Positions 9,696 to 18,909 of a DNA stretch of 64,000 nt are shown piece after piece. The translations under genes and the position numbers were made by a program. Positions within the stretch are counted from its first letter, which is position 1. Each line of letters opens with the position of its first letter. Source of the DNA: Asanoa iriomotensis (GTDB lineage Bacteria; Actinomycetota; Actinomycetes; Mycobacteriales; Micromonosporaceae). Under the pieces are notes generated by a model. The model was not told the DNA's origin and searched no databases. It worked only from the letters and a program-made list of their open reading frames with translations. The stretch covers positions 1 to 64,000 of the forward strand of contig NZ_BONC01000041.1 in the NCBI RefSeq assembly GCF_016862515.1. Reading direction: 5' to 3'.

Positions 9696-10058
9696 ATGGG
9701 GAACGAACAGACCAAGGTCGATATTCTCTCGCTGGAAGACTTTCGGCAGGCGCTCAACGCGCGCCTGACCGAGGCCGAAACGCTGCTCAGGACCGTGACG
9801 GGCTCGGCAGCCGCGCGACCGCCGCTGGGCGCGTTCGCCGACGCCAAGCGGATCACCGACGCCCATGACACCCGCCAGGACGAGCAGGTCGCCCGCGTAC
9901 GCCGGCTGATCGACGCCATCCACGCGGCGCAGAAGGCAACCGACACGATCATCAGCAACTACCGCACGACCGAGGAGCGCAACGCGGCCAACTCGGCCGA
10001 CATCGCCAGCGTGCTCGGCGGGGTGCAGAAGGCACTGGGGGTTTCGGGCAATGGGTGA
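9696..10058 (+). CDS. PE/EspC-like small helical protein with type VII signal
   Basis: This 120-residue helical protein has no signal peptide and carries Y-R-T-T-E (YxxxE) near residue 88-92 toward the end of its second long helix, matching the general type VII secretion signal. It lacks a WXG turn. Directly downstream, overlapping by 8 bases, is a longer protein with a WxG turn. The arrangement, a small YxxxE protein followed by a larger WxG protein, parallels PE-PPE pairs in mycobacteria, so a secreted heterodimer is likely. It is not a recognisable PE protein by its N-terminus. Confidence 0.75.
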   Translation: MGNEQTKVDILSLEDFRQALNARLTEAETLLRTVTGSAAARPPLGAFADAKRITDAHDTRQDEQVARVRRLIDAIHAAQKATDTIISNYRTTEERNAANSADIASVLGGVQKALGVSGNG

Positions 10059-11400
10059 CGGGGGCCGCTACGCGGGGATGAGCCACCGCGAGCTCTACGA
10101 CCAGCTGTTCGCGGGCTCACCGTGCCAGATCGAAAACACGGTCGCGGCGTGGAAGTCGGCCGAACGCCAAGCCGACACCCTGGCCGGCACGATCGACACC
10201 GACCTCCAGCGGGTGCTGGCGGGCTGGGAAGGCGCCGCGGGCACCGAGTTCCGCGACCGGGTGGGCAAGATCTCGACGTTCTCGCGCGAGCTGTCCGGCA
10301 ACTTCCTCGCGACGCACAGCGGGCTGAGCCAGATGAGCGCGGCGCTGTCCGACGCGCAGGCCAAGGCCGAGACCCCAGAGGAACACGACGACAACGACAA
10401 GCTCTGGAGCGGCGCGGCCGACGGCGCGAGCAAGGGCGCGCTGCTCGGTCCGGCGGGCGCGCTCGGCGGCGCGCTCCTCGGTGGCTTCATGGGCCACAAC
10501 CAGGACGAGGAAGAGAAGGAACGCGCCCGGCAGCGGATGGCCGCGCTGGTGGCGGGCGTCGCAACGTCTTATGAGGTCGCTGACCGTTTCGACTGGCGTC
10601 CGTTCGAGCCACCACCGCCGGGTCTGCCAGAGGGCGACCCGAGTCGGCGCTCGACGCCGAGCGGCGGCCCGGTGGTCGGCGCGCCTTCGCTTGATCCCGG
10701 CACGGGCCCCGGTGGCTCGGGCCGCACCGGCACGATCGACAACCCGGCGCACGTGGCCGCGGACCCTGGCCTGACCGGCGGCCCGGCGACCACGGGCTCG
10801 GGCACGACCGGCGACGGCACGCAGGTGGGCTCGCAGCTCACCGGCAGCGGCGACGGCGCGATCGCGGCCGGCGCCGCGGTGGTGGGCACGGCTGGGGCGT
10901 TGACGCAGTTGGGCGGGGTTTCCAGCCCGTCGGGCGTCATGGGCACGGGTCTGACCTCGGGCACGCTGCCGCCGGGTGGGGTGCTGGGCCAGGGCAAGCC
11001 GAACGTCTCCACCGGAGGGCCGACCACAGCCGCGTCGGCGGCGGGCAAGGGCGCCAACTCGGTCAAGCCGCCTACGGCTTCGGGTCAGGCGGCGACTGGG
11101 ACGCGCGGCGCGGGTGGGCGCACGATGTCGGTCAACGGCAGCCAGTCGGCCGCCGGGCGGCCGGGTGGCGGCACGAACAGCGCGGCGGGCCCGCGCAGCG
11201 GCTCGCGCGCGGGGATGCCGACCGGCCCGGACGGCGGCCGCAACGGCACGACCGCGGGGGCACGTTCCCAGGCGGCGGGCGCGCGCACCAACCACGCGCA
11301 CGAGGACGAGACCGACGAACACACCACCTGGCTAACGGAAGACGACCTGGTCTGGCGCGACGCGGGCGACGTCCCACCCCCGGTCCTCGGCACCACCTGA
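10051..11400 (+). CDS. PPE-like WXG-fold secreted protein with long Gly/Thr/Pro-rich tail
   Basis: This 449-residue protein has a helical N-terminal domain (about residues 1-180) with a W-E-G turn near residue 58, as in WXG100/PPE-superfamily substrates. A hydrophobic Gly/Ala stretch lies at about 130-150 (GALLGPAGALGGALLGG). A low-complexity Gly/Thr/Ser/Pro tail runs from about 185 to 420, and the C-terminus is acidic and Trp-containing. The start overlaps the upstream gene by 8 bases. By family analogy it is a type VII substrate that pairs with the small YxxxE protein before it. An alternative start is the ATG at 10078. Confidence 0.75.
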   Translation: MGDGGRYAGMSHRELYDQLFAGSPCQIENTVAAWKSAERQADTLAGTIDTDLQRVLAGWEGAAGTEFRDRVGKISTFSRELSGNFLATHSGLSQMSAALSDAQAKAETPEEHDDNDKLWSGAADGASKGALLGPAGALGGALLGGFMGHNQDEEEKERARQRMAALVAGVATSYEVADRFDWRPFEPPPPGLPEGDPSRRSTPSGGPVVGAPSLDPGTGPGGSGRTGTIDNPAHVAADPGLTGGPATTGSGTTGDGTQVGSQLTGSGDGAIAAGAAVVGTAGALTQLGGVSSPSGVMGTGLTSGTLPPGGVLGQGKPNVSTGGPTTAASAAGKGANSVKPPTASGQAATGTRGAGGRTMSVNGSQSAAGRPGGGTNSAAGPRSGSRAGMPTGPDGGRNGTTAGARSQAAGARTNHAHEDETDEHTTWLTEDDLVWRDAGDVPPPVLGTT

Positions 11401-11641
11401 GCCACGACCAACCCGCAGCAAATCCGCGCCACGGCGGCGAGGCCAAACGCGGGTCGCGCTTGGGCCGCGCCACCGTCCGCGGGGCCGGGCAGCCGCTCAG
11501 CCGGACCAGCGGGCTGATCAGCGTCTGGGCCGGATTGGCGCGGCCGGAGCAGCGCGCGACCCGAACCGGCGGTGCCGGACCAGCGCGTGGGCCGCGCTGG
11601 GCCTGGCAACGTCTTGCGGGCCGCGGGTCGGCTGCCGTGGG

Positions 11642-12694
11642 TCAGGTTGTTTGGGCGCCGCGGGTGCGGATGGCTTCCTCGACTGCCTTTTCGACGCGGG
11701 CGTCTTCGCGGGCCTTGCGGCGCGTGCGGCCGCGGCGGCTCAGCAGGATCGCCAGCACGATGACCGCGGCGACCAGCACGACGAGCAGCAACAGTATCCA
11801 CGGGACCGCCCAGCCGCCCGCGGTTATCTTCACCTCGGCCTGCGGGGTAGTCGAGCCCGAGGCGTCCGTGATGAGCGGCGTCAGGGTGGCGGTGGCGGCG
11901 AGTCGGAACGCGGGCGCTACCGCGCGGACCGGCACCGTGACCGTCCAGGTTTCGCCTGGCAGCAGTTCTGGCGACGGGGCTACCTCGCTCGCCGATGCGC
12001 GCAGCCAGCCGAACGGGCCCGACAGCGACACGTTCTGTTGCGCCGACTCGATGGCGTTGCCGACGTTGTGGATCGTGTACGTCACCGTGGCGTTGCCCTT
12101 GGCGAACGGGTTTGCCGTGCCCTTGTAGGAGATGTGCGCGTTCTCGATCGTGAGTTGCGGCGTCAGGTCGCCGCCTACCCGCAGCTTGACCTTGATGCCC
12201 AGGCGGCGCTCCACGTTGATGCCCTGCGCCTGGTCCGGCTGGGTCAGTGACGTAATCACGCCGCCGACGTAATCACCTGGGGTGGCGTTGGCCGGGACCG
12301 CGACCGTGAACGGCACCTCGACGGTCTTTCCGGGCTGCACCGTGATCTGCCCGCTGGCCGCGTGCAGCCAGACGCCGATCGCCTTCGACTGCTTGTCCTT
12401 GGCGATCAGGTCGAGTTGGCCCGTGCCCGTGGTGTATCCGTCGGCCGCGTAGACGGCCAGGTCGAGCCGCGCGGCGCCGCGGTTGGCCACGATCATCGTG
12501 TCCTTGACCTCGCCGCCCGGGTTGACCGCGTAGCTGAAGCTCGACCGGTCGTCGCCGAAGCTGTTGGAAGCCGTGCGGACCGTCCACGCCACGTCGCCGT
12601 CGGCCGCGCGGGCCGGGCCGGGGAACAGGCCGATCGTCGCCAGAGCGGCGACCAGAGACGCGACAAGGACACGCGGGTTGACTGCGGCGAGCAT
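11642..12694 (-). CDS. DUF916-type (WxL-interacting-protein-like) cell-surface membrane protein
   Basis: This 350-residue protein has a signal peptide (about residues 1-30, ending ARA/ADG). Two Ig-like beta domains follow: one with the VNPGGEVKDTMIVANRG and PANATPGDYVGG patterns typical of DUF916 proteins, then a second around 190-290. It ends with one transmembrane helix (about 295-320) and a basic tail. In Firmicutes, DUF916 proteins bind peptidoglycan and WxL proteins. The ATG at 12694 has GAGG about 8 bases upstream; a longer open frame upstream would cross the intergenic hairpin. It lies downstream of the phosphatase gene on the same strand. Confidence 0.82.
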   Translation of the reverse strand: MLAAVNPRVLVASLVAALATIGLFPGPARAADGDVAWTVRTASNSFGDDRSSFSYAVNPGGEVKDTMIVANRGAARLDLAVYAADGYTTGTGQLDLIAKDKQSKAIGVWLHAASGQITVQPGKTVEVPFTVAVPANATPGDYVGGVITSLTQPDQAQGINVERRLGIKVKLRVGGDLTPQLTIENAHISYKGTANPFAKGNATVTYTIHNVGNAIESAQQNVSLSGPFGWLRASASEVAPSPELLPGETWTVTVPVRAVAPAFRLAATATLTPLITDASGSTTPQAEVKITAGGWAVPWILLLLVVLVAAVIVLAILLSRRGRTRRKAREDARVEKAVEEAIRTRGAQTT

Positions 12695-12720
12695 CTTGAG
12701 AACCTCGGATCTGGAGTGGT

Positions 12721-12757
12721 CGGTGGGGTGGGCACCGGCACGGCGCCCACCCCACCG
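12721..12757 (-). terminator. intercistronic hairpin between phosphatase and DUF916 genes
   Basis: Perfect 13-bp arms (12721-12733 and 12745-12757) flank an 11-base loop in the gap between two minus-strand genes. There is no T-tract. It may end or attenuate the phosphatase transcript, or protect its 3' end. Confidence 0.5.
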
Positions 12758-12772
12758 GTCAAACAACTACGG

Positions 12773-14755
12773 TCAGCTGCTCAGCGCAGTGATCGTGAGG
12801 GTGGCGCGGTAGCCGCCCTTCTCGACGCTGCCCGGGATCTTCAGATCCAGGTCGGCGCCCAGCTTGGCGGTGCCGCGCGGGTGGCCCTGCTCGGCCCAGC
12901 CCAGACCGCGGGAGACGGACAGGCCGTCGCCGTGGTCGTCGTACGCCGACGGGATCGCGCCGCTGGCCTGGGCACCGGCGCCGGCGTCCAGGACGTACGG
13001 CGTCCAACCGAGGTACGCACCCGAGAACGTCTTGTCGGCGTCCTTGAAGTCACTCACGCTGGCCGAGATCGACCACGGCGCGAGGGACCGGCGGCTGTCC
13101 GAGACGAGAAGCGGGTTGATCTTGCCTGCCGCCGAGAAGTAGTCGCCGTTGTGCTCCACGGCGGTGCCGAGGTCGACGAGGCCGTTGTAGCCGTCGATCG
13201 TCCAGCCGAACTCGCCCGGCGCCGCGTTCGGCACGTTGACCTGCAGGTCCTGGCCGTCGGCGTGGTACGGGTGGATCGTCACCTTGTCGACGATCGAGCC
13301 CACCGGCTGGTTCTCGGCGGTGTTGTTGCACCAGGCGACGTTGCCGCGCTCCACGGCCGCGTTCGGCGCCGCGCAGGTGCCACTGCGGACGTTCGCCACG
13401 ACCAGCTTGTCGCTGCGCACCTCCACCTTGACGTAGCTGCGGACGTGCTCCTGGTTCTGCACCGAGTTGTACCAGTAGTTGTCCGGGTTCAGCGGGTCAG
13501 CACCGTTGCCGGCGCCGCTCGTACCACTGCTGTCCGGCTTGGTGATGTCGTAGTACTTCGAACCCGAGGCCGAGTTCGCCGTCACGTAGACCACGCCGCC
13601 CGGGCCCGCGTAGACGTCGGCCGCACCCGGCTGCTCGTCCGGGTTGGCCTTCGCGCCGTTCTTGTTGACGTAGCTACGCGAGTAGCTGTGGTCGTGGCCC
13701 TGCAGCACCAGGTCGACGCCGAGCTTGGAGAAGGCGGTCGGGAAGTCGACGCGCCGCACCTTGTTGTCGCCGTCCTTGGCGTGGTCCGCCGGCGAGTAGA
13801 TCGCGTGGTGGTAGACCAGCACCGTCCACTTGGCCTCGCCACCGTGCTTGTTGATCACGTCGGTGACGTAGTTGATGTGCGCGGCGTCGCCGCCACCGCC
13901 CGACGTGGTGGTGTAGCTGTTGCTGTTCAGGTCGATGTACAGCACATCCTTGTAGATGTAGAAGTAGTCACCGCCCGAGGTGTTCGACGCCGGGTTGCCG
14001 TTGGCGTACAGCGGGCCCGAGCGGTCCGTGTTCGGGGTGAACAGGTGCTGCTCGTACGCCTTGCCGCCGACGTCGTGGTTACCGATGGTCGCGGCCCACG
14101 GGTACTGCCGCAGCTTGTCGGGCGCCAGGAAGGCGTTCCACTGCGACTCGGTGTTGGCGGTCTCGACCTGGTCGCCGCCCGAGACCAGCAGTTCGGCGTT
14201 CGGGTTGGCGGCCAGCGACACGTCCAGCGTGTCCTGCCAGCCGGCCTGGTCCTTGGCCACGTCGCCCGACGAGCCGATCTGCGGGTCGCCGTAGAACAGG
14301 AAGTCGTAGTCGCCTTCGAAGTCCTGCGTCTTGAACGCGTACGTCGGGGACCAGCTGCCCTCCTCACCGACGCGGTAGGAGTACGCGGTGTGCTCCTTCA
14401 GGCCGGTGATCGTGGCGTGCCGGTTGAAGCCGCCGCTGGTCGCGATGTTCGCCCCGCCGATGGCGGCGAAGGTGGCCGCACCGGTGGGGAACGCGCCGTC
14501 GGTCAGCTCCGCGGTCGGGGCGAGCTGGACCTGCTGCGCGGTGTCGGTCGAGGAGTACCAGGTGACGATGCGCTGGGACTCGTTGGCGCCGACGCCCAGG
14601 ATCAGGGCGCTGACGGTGGTGGGGTCGGCGGCGCTGGCGGGGCTCGCCAGGCCGCTGCCGAGGGCCAGAGCGAGCCCGAGGCAGGCCGCGGTGGTCCCGG
14701 CGACGGCGCGACGCCGCGCCTGACCAGGGTTCCGCGTCGAGATGCGAGATCTCAT
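12773..14755 (-). CDS. secreted purple-acid-phosphatase-like metallophosphoesterase
   Basis: This 660-residue secreted protein starts with a signal peptide (about residues 1-43, cut after SPASA). A fibronectin/Ig-like N-terminal domain (about 45-135) precedes a calcineurin-like metallophosphoesterase domain (about 150-420) with the metal-binding motifs YGDPQIG, GGDQVE, GNHD and GHDH, matching purple acid phosphatases. The C-terminal 160 residues are a beta-rich domain with a WSISASVSDF segment, resembling a WxL-type wall-binding domain. It probably releases phosphate from organic phosphates outside the cell. It lies upstream of the DUF916 gene. Confidence 0.9.
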   Translation of the reverse strand: MRSRISTRNPGQARRRAVAGTTAACLGLALALGSGLASPASAADPTTVSALILGVGANESQRIVTWYSSTDTAQQVQLAPTAELTDGAFPTGAATFAAIGGANIATSGGFNRHATITGLKEHTAYSYRVGEEGSWSPTYAFKTQDFEGDYDFLFYGDPQIGSSGDVAKDQAGWQDTLDVSLAANPNAELLVSGGDQVETANTESQWNAFLAPDKLRQYPWAATIGNHDVGGKAYEQHLFTPNTDRSGPLYANGNPASNTSGGDYFYIYKDVLYIDLNSNSYTTTSGGGGDAAHINYVTDVINKHGGEAKWTVLVYHHAIYSPADHAKDGDNKVRRVDFPTAFSKLGVDLVLQGHDHSYSRSYVNKNGAKANPDEQPGAADVYAGPGGVVYVTANSASGSKYYDITKPDSSGTSGAGNGADPLNPDNYWYNSVQNQEHVRSYVKVEVRSDKLVVANVRSGTCAAPNAAVERGNVAWCNNTAENQPVGSIVDKVTIHPYHADGQDLQVNVPNAAPGEFGWTIDGYNGLVDLGTAVEHNGDYFSAAGKINPLLVSDSRRSLAPWSISASVSDFKDADKTFSGAYLGWTPYVLDAGAGAQASGAIPSAYDDHGDGLSVSRGLGWAEQGHPRGTAKLGADLDLKIPGSVEKGGYRATLTITALSS

Positions 14756-14885
14756 GGGTTTTCCGTCCCTAACTTTCCAGGGGTAGGTGCATCATGAAGC
14801 GATCTCAACCTGTTCCTGACCGGTGAACCGATCATGAACCCGACCGGGCGAGACCGTGTCACTTGCCGGAAGGCCTCCAAGACGA

Positions 14886-16094
14886 TCAGTGACCGGAGAC
14901 CCGCTGGACGAACCAGACCAGGCCCATGATGGACACACCCCCGGAAACCACGCCGGACGCCCACATGCCCGCCTTTCGTGATCGCTTGCGCACCACCATG
15001 AGCAGCGGGAAGACCAGGGCGATAAGGGCGAGTTGGACGACCTCGATGCCGACGTTGAACACGAGCAGCGACCACAGCAGAGTCCACGACCACGCCTCGT
15101 CGATGCCCAGCGCGCCCGCGAAGCCGAGCCCGTGCACCAGGCCGAAGCAGAACACGACGCCGAGCCGACTCCAGCCGGATCGGTCGAGGCTGAAGTGTCC
15201 GCCGGCGCTGGAGGCCAGGTCGGCGGCGTGATCCCCGCGCCGCCAGAGACGCCACAGGAACCAGCCGGCGACCACCGCGATCGACAGCGCGATGACCGGC
15301 TCCACCACCCGCGCCGGCACGTCGACCACGCCGAGTGCGGCCAGGATGAACGTCACCGAGTGCGCCAGGGTGAAGCTCGTCGCGGCCAGCACGATCTCCC
15401 GCGGCCGCCGCGAGCCGACGATGAGCGCCAGCAGGAACAGGATGTGGTCGATCCCGCCCAGCAGGTGTTCGGCGCCGAGGCGGAAGAACTCCCAGAATCG
15501 CTGGTACGCGGACTGCCCGGTCGAGAACGACGGGGTGTTCGCGTCGAGCGCCGCGCTGCCGGACCGGCCGTCGATCACGTAGGTCACGATCGTCTTGGTG
15601 CCCTTGACGTAGCCCTCGGCGTCGGGGAACAGACCGCTGCGCAGTTCGTGCCCGGACAGCCGCGAGGAAGGACACGACCAATCGAGCACGAGATTCGCGT
15701 ACGGCACGCCGTCGCGGTCGCCGACCGTGAAGTCGCCGGCACGGGTAGCGGTGCAGCCCGTGACTCCGAAGCGCTCCGTCACGTACCCGACGACTGAATC
15801 GGCGTGGGTGTTCAGCGCCGCGACCTCCCCCGGGGTGTCGCCGTTGTCGAACGCGGCGGTGCCCGCGCGGAAGAGCGGGTCGTCGTGGCGGAAGTCGGCG
15901 GTGGACACGACCAGCAGGTCGTACTCGAGCTGCAGTTTCGTCCGCACTTGACCGTTGTCGTCGCCGGTGACGTCGACGTACACCGTCGAGGAAAAGCCGT
16001 GCGCCTGCGCGGGCGTGACCATCAGTAAACCGGTGACGAGCGCGACGAGCGAGAGCAAGGCGCCGGCGACGATCCGGCGAAGGGGTGGTGACAT
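14886..16094 (-). CDS. HupE/UreJ-type membrane protein with extracytoplasmic domain
   Basis: This 402-residue protein has a signal peptide ending at QAHG (about residue 32), an extracytoplasmic domain of about 160 residues, and a C-terminal bundle of six to seven hydrophobic helices with GAEHLLGGIDHILFLLALI. That His/Asp-rich signature belongs to the HupE/UreJ_2 family. HupE/UreJ proteins are linked to nickel or cobalt uptake in hydrogenase and urease loci, but this subfamily is uncharacterised and no such enzyme is nearby. GAAGGAG lies just before the ATG. Confidence 0.85.
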   Translation of the reverse strand: MSPPLRRIVAGALLSLVALVTGLLMVTPAQAHGFSSTVYVDVTGDDNGQVRTKLQLEYDLLVVSTADFRHDDPLFRAGTAAFDNGDTPGEVAALNTHADSVVGYVTERFGVTGCTATRAGDFTVGDRDGVPYANLVLDWSCPSSRLSGHELRSGLFPDAEGYVKGTKTIVTYVIDGRSGSAALDANTPSFSTGQSAYQRFWEFFRLGAEHLLGGIDHILFLLALIVGSRRPREIVLAATSFTLAHSVTFILAALGVVDVPARVVEPVIALSIAVVAGWFLWRLWRRGDHAADLASSAGGHFSLDRSGWSRLGVVFCFGLVHGLGFAGALGIDEAWSWTLLWSLLVFNVGIEVVQLALIALVFPLLMVVRKRSRKAGMWASGVVSGGVSIMGLVWFVQRVSGH

Positions 16095-16223
16095 GGTGCT
16101 CCTTCAGCTGGCCAGTGCACGTTGCACGCGGCAGGTGAACGGCAGTCGGCTCACCGGCTAAGCGCTGAAGACAACCTGGTCGGAAGGGGTCTGAAGCCAT
16201 GGAACTGCGGTAGGAACTAACCC
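16095..16223. promoter_or_regulatory. divergent region between HupE-like and lipoprotein genes
   Basis: This 129-base gap separates divergent genes and contains a short inverted repeat, GTGCA-cgt-TGCAC, at about 16115-16127. It may be an operator, but the arms are only 5 bp. Confidence 0.25.
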
Positions 16224-16904
16224 GTGCACCGCTTGGTCCGGGCCGTAGCCCCGTTTGCCGTGATCGCCGCGCTGGCCACCGGATGCGGTGCCAGCGACGA
16301 CTGGACGCTGCCCCACCCGAAGCCCGTGCCGGTGGGCACGCTCGGTCCGGGGTTCACCGACCCGACCGCCCCGCCCACGCCGGAGGGCACGGTCCGGCCG
16401 CGACCGGGTTCGTGGGACGGGGTGCACCCGCCGAAGGACTACCGCGTCGTGCTGCTCACCGCCGGCGACGACGCCCCGACGAAGGCGCTGGTGACCGCGG
16501 TGCGGGAGTGGGCCGACGCCGAGCACGTGGATCTGCGCACCGAGGTCGCCGGCTCGGCCCATGACCTGGTGCCCACGATCACGCGGGCCGTCGAGCTGCG
16601 ACCGGACCTGGTCGTCAGCGCGGGCAACGACCTGATCGACCCGCTCGCCCTGGTCACCGCGAGCCACCTCGCGCAGCAGTTCCTCGTCGTGGGAGCCGAG
16701 TTGGCGGAGCCCACCCACAACGTCACCTCGGTCGACTGGTCCGGGGCCTCGTTCCGCGGCGAGGGGCTCGGGATGTCGTCGACCTACGACGCCCGCTCGT
16801 TCACGGCGGAGCGCTGTGCGGCGGCGGTCCGCGCGGGCGTCGCGGCGGTGCTCAACGAGCTGACCGGGATCGTGGTCTGGCTCGACGACGGTTCAGCCGG
16901 CTGA
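16224..16904 (+). CDS. lipoprotein resembling a BMP-type substrate-binding protein
   Basis: This 226-residue lipoprotein has a lipobox LATGC at residues 17-21, a Pro/Thr-rich linker to about 70, then alternating strands and helices (RVVLLTAGDDAPTKAL, LVVSAGNDLIDPLAL, FLVVGAELAEP) like one Rossmann-type lobe of a periplasmic-binding or BMP-family lipoprotein. The family usually binds nucleosides or similar ligands, but this one is shorter than usual (about 330) and has no ABC transporter beside it. The GTG start has TAGGAA upstream. Confidence 0.75.
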   Translation: MHRLVRAVAPFAVIAALATGCGASDDWTLPHPKPVPVGTLGPGFTDPTAPPTPEGTVRPRPGSWDGVHPPKDYRVVLLTAGDDAPTKALVTAVREWADAEHVDLRTEVAGSAHDLVPTITRAVELRPDLVVSAGNDLIDPLALVTASHLAQQFLVVGAELAEPTHNVTSVDWSGASFRGEGLGMSSTYDARSFTAERCAAAVRAGVAAVLNELTGIVVWLDDGSAG

Positions 16905-16925
16905 CTGTCGGTCCCCCGGGCCAGA

Positions 16926-18062
16926 ATGGGGATCGTGCAGCTGCCCGTCATGCCGCCCGTCCAGCCGATGTTGGCGAAATCGGTAGCGGAGATCCCAGAT
17001 GACCGGTTCTACGAGCCCAAGTGGGACGGTTTCCGGTCGATCGTGTTCCGCGACGGTGACGAGGTCGAGGTCGGCAGCCGCAACGAGCGGCCGATGACCC
17101 GCTACTTCCCGGAGATCGTCGAGGCCGTGAAGGCGAGCCTGCCGCCCCGGTGCGTGGTCGACGGCGAGATCGTCATCGCCAGCACCGACACCCAGGGTCT
17201 CGACTTCGGTGCCCTGCAGCTGCGTCTCCATCCGGCCGCCAGCCGGGTCAAGCTGTTGGCCGAGCAGACGCCGGCCAGCTTCATCGCCTTCGATCTGCTC
17301 GCGCTCGGCGACGACGACTACACCGGGCGGCCCTTCAGCGAGCGGCGGGCCGCGCTCGAGCGGGCGCTGCGGGATGCGCGGCCGCCCGTCCACCTCACGC
17401 CGATCACCACCGACCGGGCCATCGCGCGGCGGTGGTTCGACCTGTTCGAGGGAGCCGGGCTCGACGGGCTCATCGCCAAGAGCGGTGCCGAGGTCTACCA
17501 GCCCAACAAGCGGGTCATGGCGAAGATCAAGCATGAGCGCACGGCCGACTGTGTCGTCGCCGGATATCGGGTGCACAAGACCGAGCCCGAGGCGATCGGG
17601 TCGTTGCTGCTCGGGCTCTACGACAATCCCGACAACCCGCTGCTGCCGGCGGCCTGGCGCGCACACAGCGGCGGCACCAACCTGAGCTCCGTCGGCGTGA
17701 TCGGCGCGTTTCCGATGGCGCGTCGCAAGGAGCTATACGCCGAACTGCAATCGCTGGTCACCGACTTCGCTCACCACCCGTGGAACTGGGCGGCGGCATT
17801 CGAAAACACAGAGGTTCGGCGCGACTCCAACGCCAGTCGGTGGAACCCCGAGAAAGACCTGTCGTTCGTGCCGCTGCGGCCCGAGCGGGTGGTCGAGGTG
17901 CGCTACGACCACCTAGAGGGCCACCGCTTCCGGCACACGGCCCAGTTCGTCCGCTGGCGGCCCGACCGCGACCCGGAATCCTGCGGTTATGACCAGCTTG
18001 ACCAACCTGTGCGGTTCGACGTCGCCGATGTTCTGGCCGGCCGGATCGCCCCGGAGGCATAG
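16926..18062 (+). CDS. ligC: ATP-dependent DNA ligase, LigC type
   Basis: This 378-residue ligase seals DNA nicks using ATP. The adenylation motif E-P-K32-W-D-G supplies the nucleophilic lysine, followed by RNERPMTRYFPE, the VVDGEIV motif, and a C-terminal OB-fold. Length and sequence resemble actinobacterial LigC, which acts in excision and alternative end-joining repair beside LigD. No ku or ligD is nearby. The start is uncertain: ATG at 16926 has no clear ribosome site and a GTG lies at 16935. Confidence 0.92.
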   Translation: MGIVQLPVMPPVQPMLAKSVAEIPDDRFYEPKWDGFRSIVFRDGDEVEVGSRNERPMTRYFPEIVEAVKASLPPRCVVDGEIVIASTDTQGLDFGALQLRLHPAASRVKLLAEQTPASFIAFDLLALGDDDYTGRPFSERRAALERALRDARPPVHLTPITTDRAIARRWFDLFEGAGLDGLIAKSGAEVYQPNKRVMAKIKHERTADCVVAGYRVHKTEPEAIGSLLLGLYDNPDNPLLPAAWRAHSGGTNLSSVGVIGAFPMARRKELYAELQSLVTDFAHHPWNWAAAFENTEVRRDSNASRWNPEKDLSFVPLRPERVVEVRYDHLEGHRFRHTAQFVRWRPDRDPESCGYDQLDQPVRFDVADVLAGRIAPEA

Positions 18063-18163
18063 ACCCGAACAACCTAGGTGGGGTTTTCCCGACCCTGAGC
18101 GGTAGGCCCGGACAATCCCCCCACGTTCGTCAGGGAACGATTCGAGGGGCCCACCCGGGCGCT

Positions 18164-18177
18164 TCCCGATATCGGGA
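18164..18177. promoter_or_regulatory. 14-bp perfect palindrome upstream of the DUF998 gene
   Basis: TCCCGATATCGGGA is perfectly palindromic and lies 27 bases before the ATG at 18205, where a repressor site would be expected. No regulator gene is adjacent. Confidence 0.35.
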
Positions 18178-18204
18178 GAACGCGCCGGCCGGAAGCCTTG
18201 GGGC

Positions 18205-18909
18205 ATGCAGAAAAACACCACCGCAGCCCGCGTTTTCGGAACCGTGTCGATGCTTGGACTGGTCACCGCCGTCGTGGCCACGGTGGTCGGACACATCGGA
18301 CTCGGGCCGGGTTACGACCCGCTGGAGCTCACGATCAGCGACTACGCCCTGTCGAACCGGGGTGTGACGATCGAGATCGCGATGGTCGCCCTCGCGATCG
18401 CCGCGCCCGCGCTGCTGGCCGGGCTCCGCGCCGCCGGTGCCGCCGTCCGGGGTCTGCCGACCGTACTCCTGTCGATCTGGTCCGCGGGTCTGCTCGTCGC
18501 CGCGATCATCCCGACCGACCCGCCCGGGATGTCGACGATGTCGACCGCCGCACTGATCCACCGCTACACGTCGGTGGCCGCGTTCGTCGCCCTGCCGATC
18601 GCCGCCGCGGTCATCGCGGGCCGGTTCGCCGGGCTCGGCGGCCGGATGGGCGCGACCGTCCGCTGGCTCTGCGTCAGCTGCGTGGTCGGGATCGGCGCAC
18701 TCTGGTACGTCGCGTTCCCCGGCGAACGGATCATGATGGGGCTCGTCGAGCGCGGGCTGGTCGCCGTCGAGATCACCATCCTGACGGTCATCACGGTCGC
18801 CGTCCTCCGCGCCACGCGCCGGCACATCGCCGTGGACCGGGCCATCGAGCCCCTCACCCTGGTCGGAGCGGTTAGCGGCCCTGGACACCGGGGTAGTGCG
18901 GAGGCATGA
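18205..18909 (+). CDS. DUF998 family membrane protein
   Basis: This 234-residue protein has six hydrophobic helices. The ISDYALSNRG segment after the first helix is characteristic of the DUF998 family, whose function is unknown. The TGA overlaps the ATG of the next small gene as ATGA, so the two are probably co-translated. The preceding 140 bases contain a 14-bp palindrome. Confidence 0.8.
   Translation: MQKNTTAARVFGTVSMLGLVTAVVATVVGHIGLGPGYDPLELTISDYALSNRGVTIEIAMVALAIAAPALLAGLRAAGAAVRGLPTVLLSIWSAGLLVAAIIPTDPPGMSTMSTAALIHRYTSVAAFVALPIAAAVIAGRFAGLGGRMGATVRWLCVSCVVGIGALWYVAFPGERIMMGLVERGLVAVEITILTVITVAVLRATRRHIAVDRAIEPLTLVGAVSGPGHRGSAEA

Noticed and set aside
12362-14797. 811-codon open frame opposite the phosphatase
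   Set aside because: It is Val/Arg-rich low-complexity translation with no motif, fully antisense to a gene with clear catalytic motifs.
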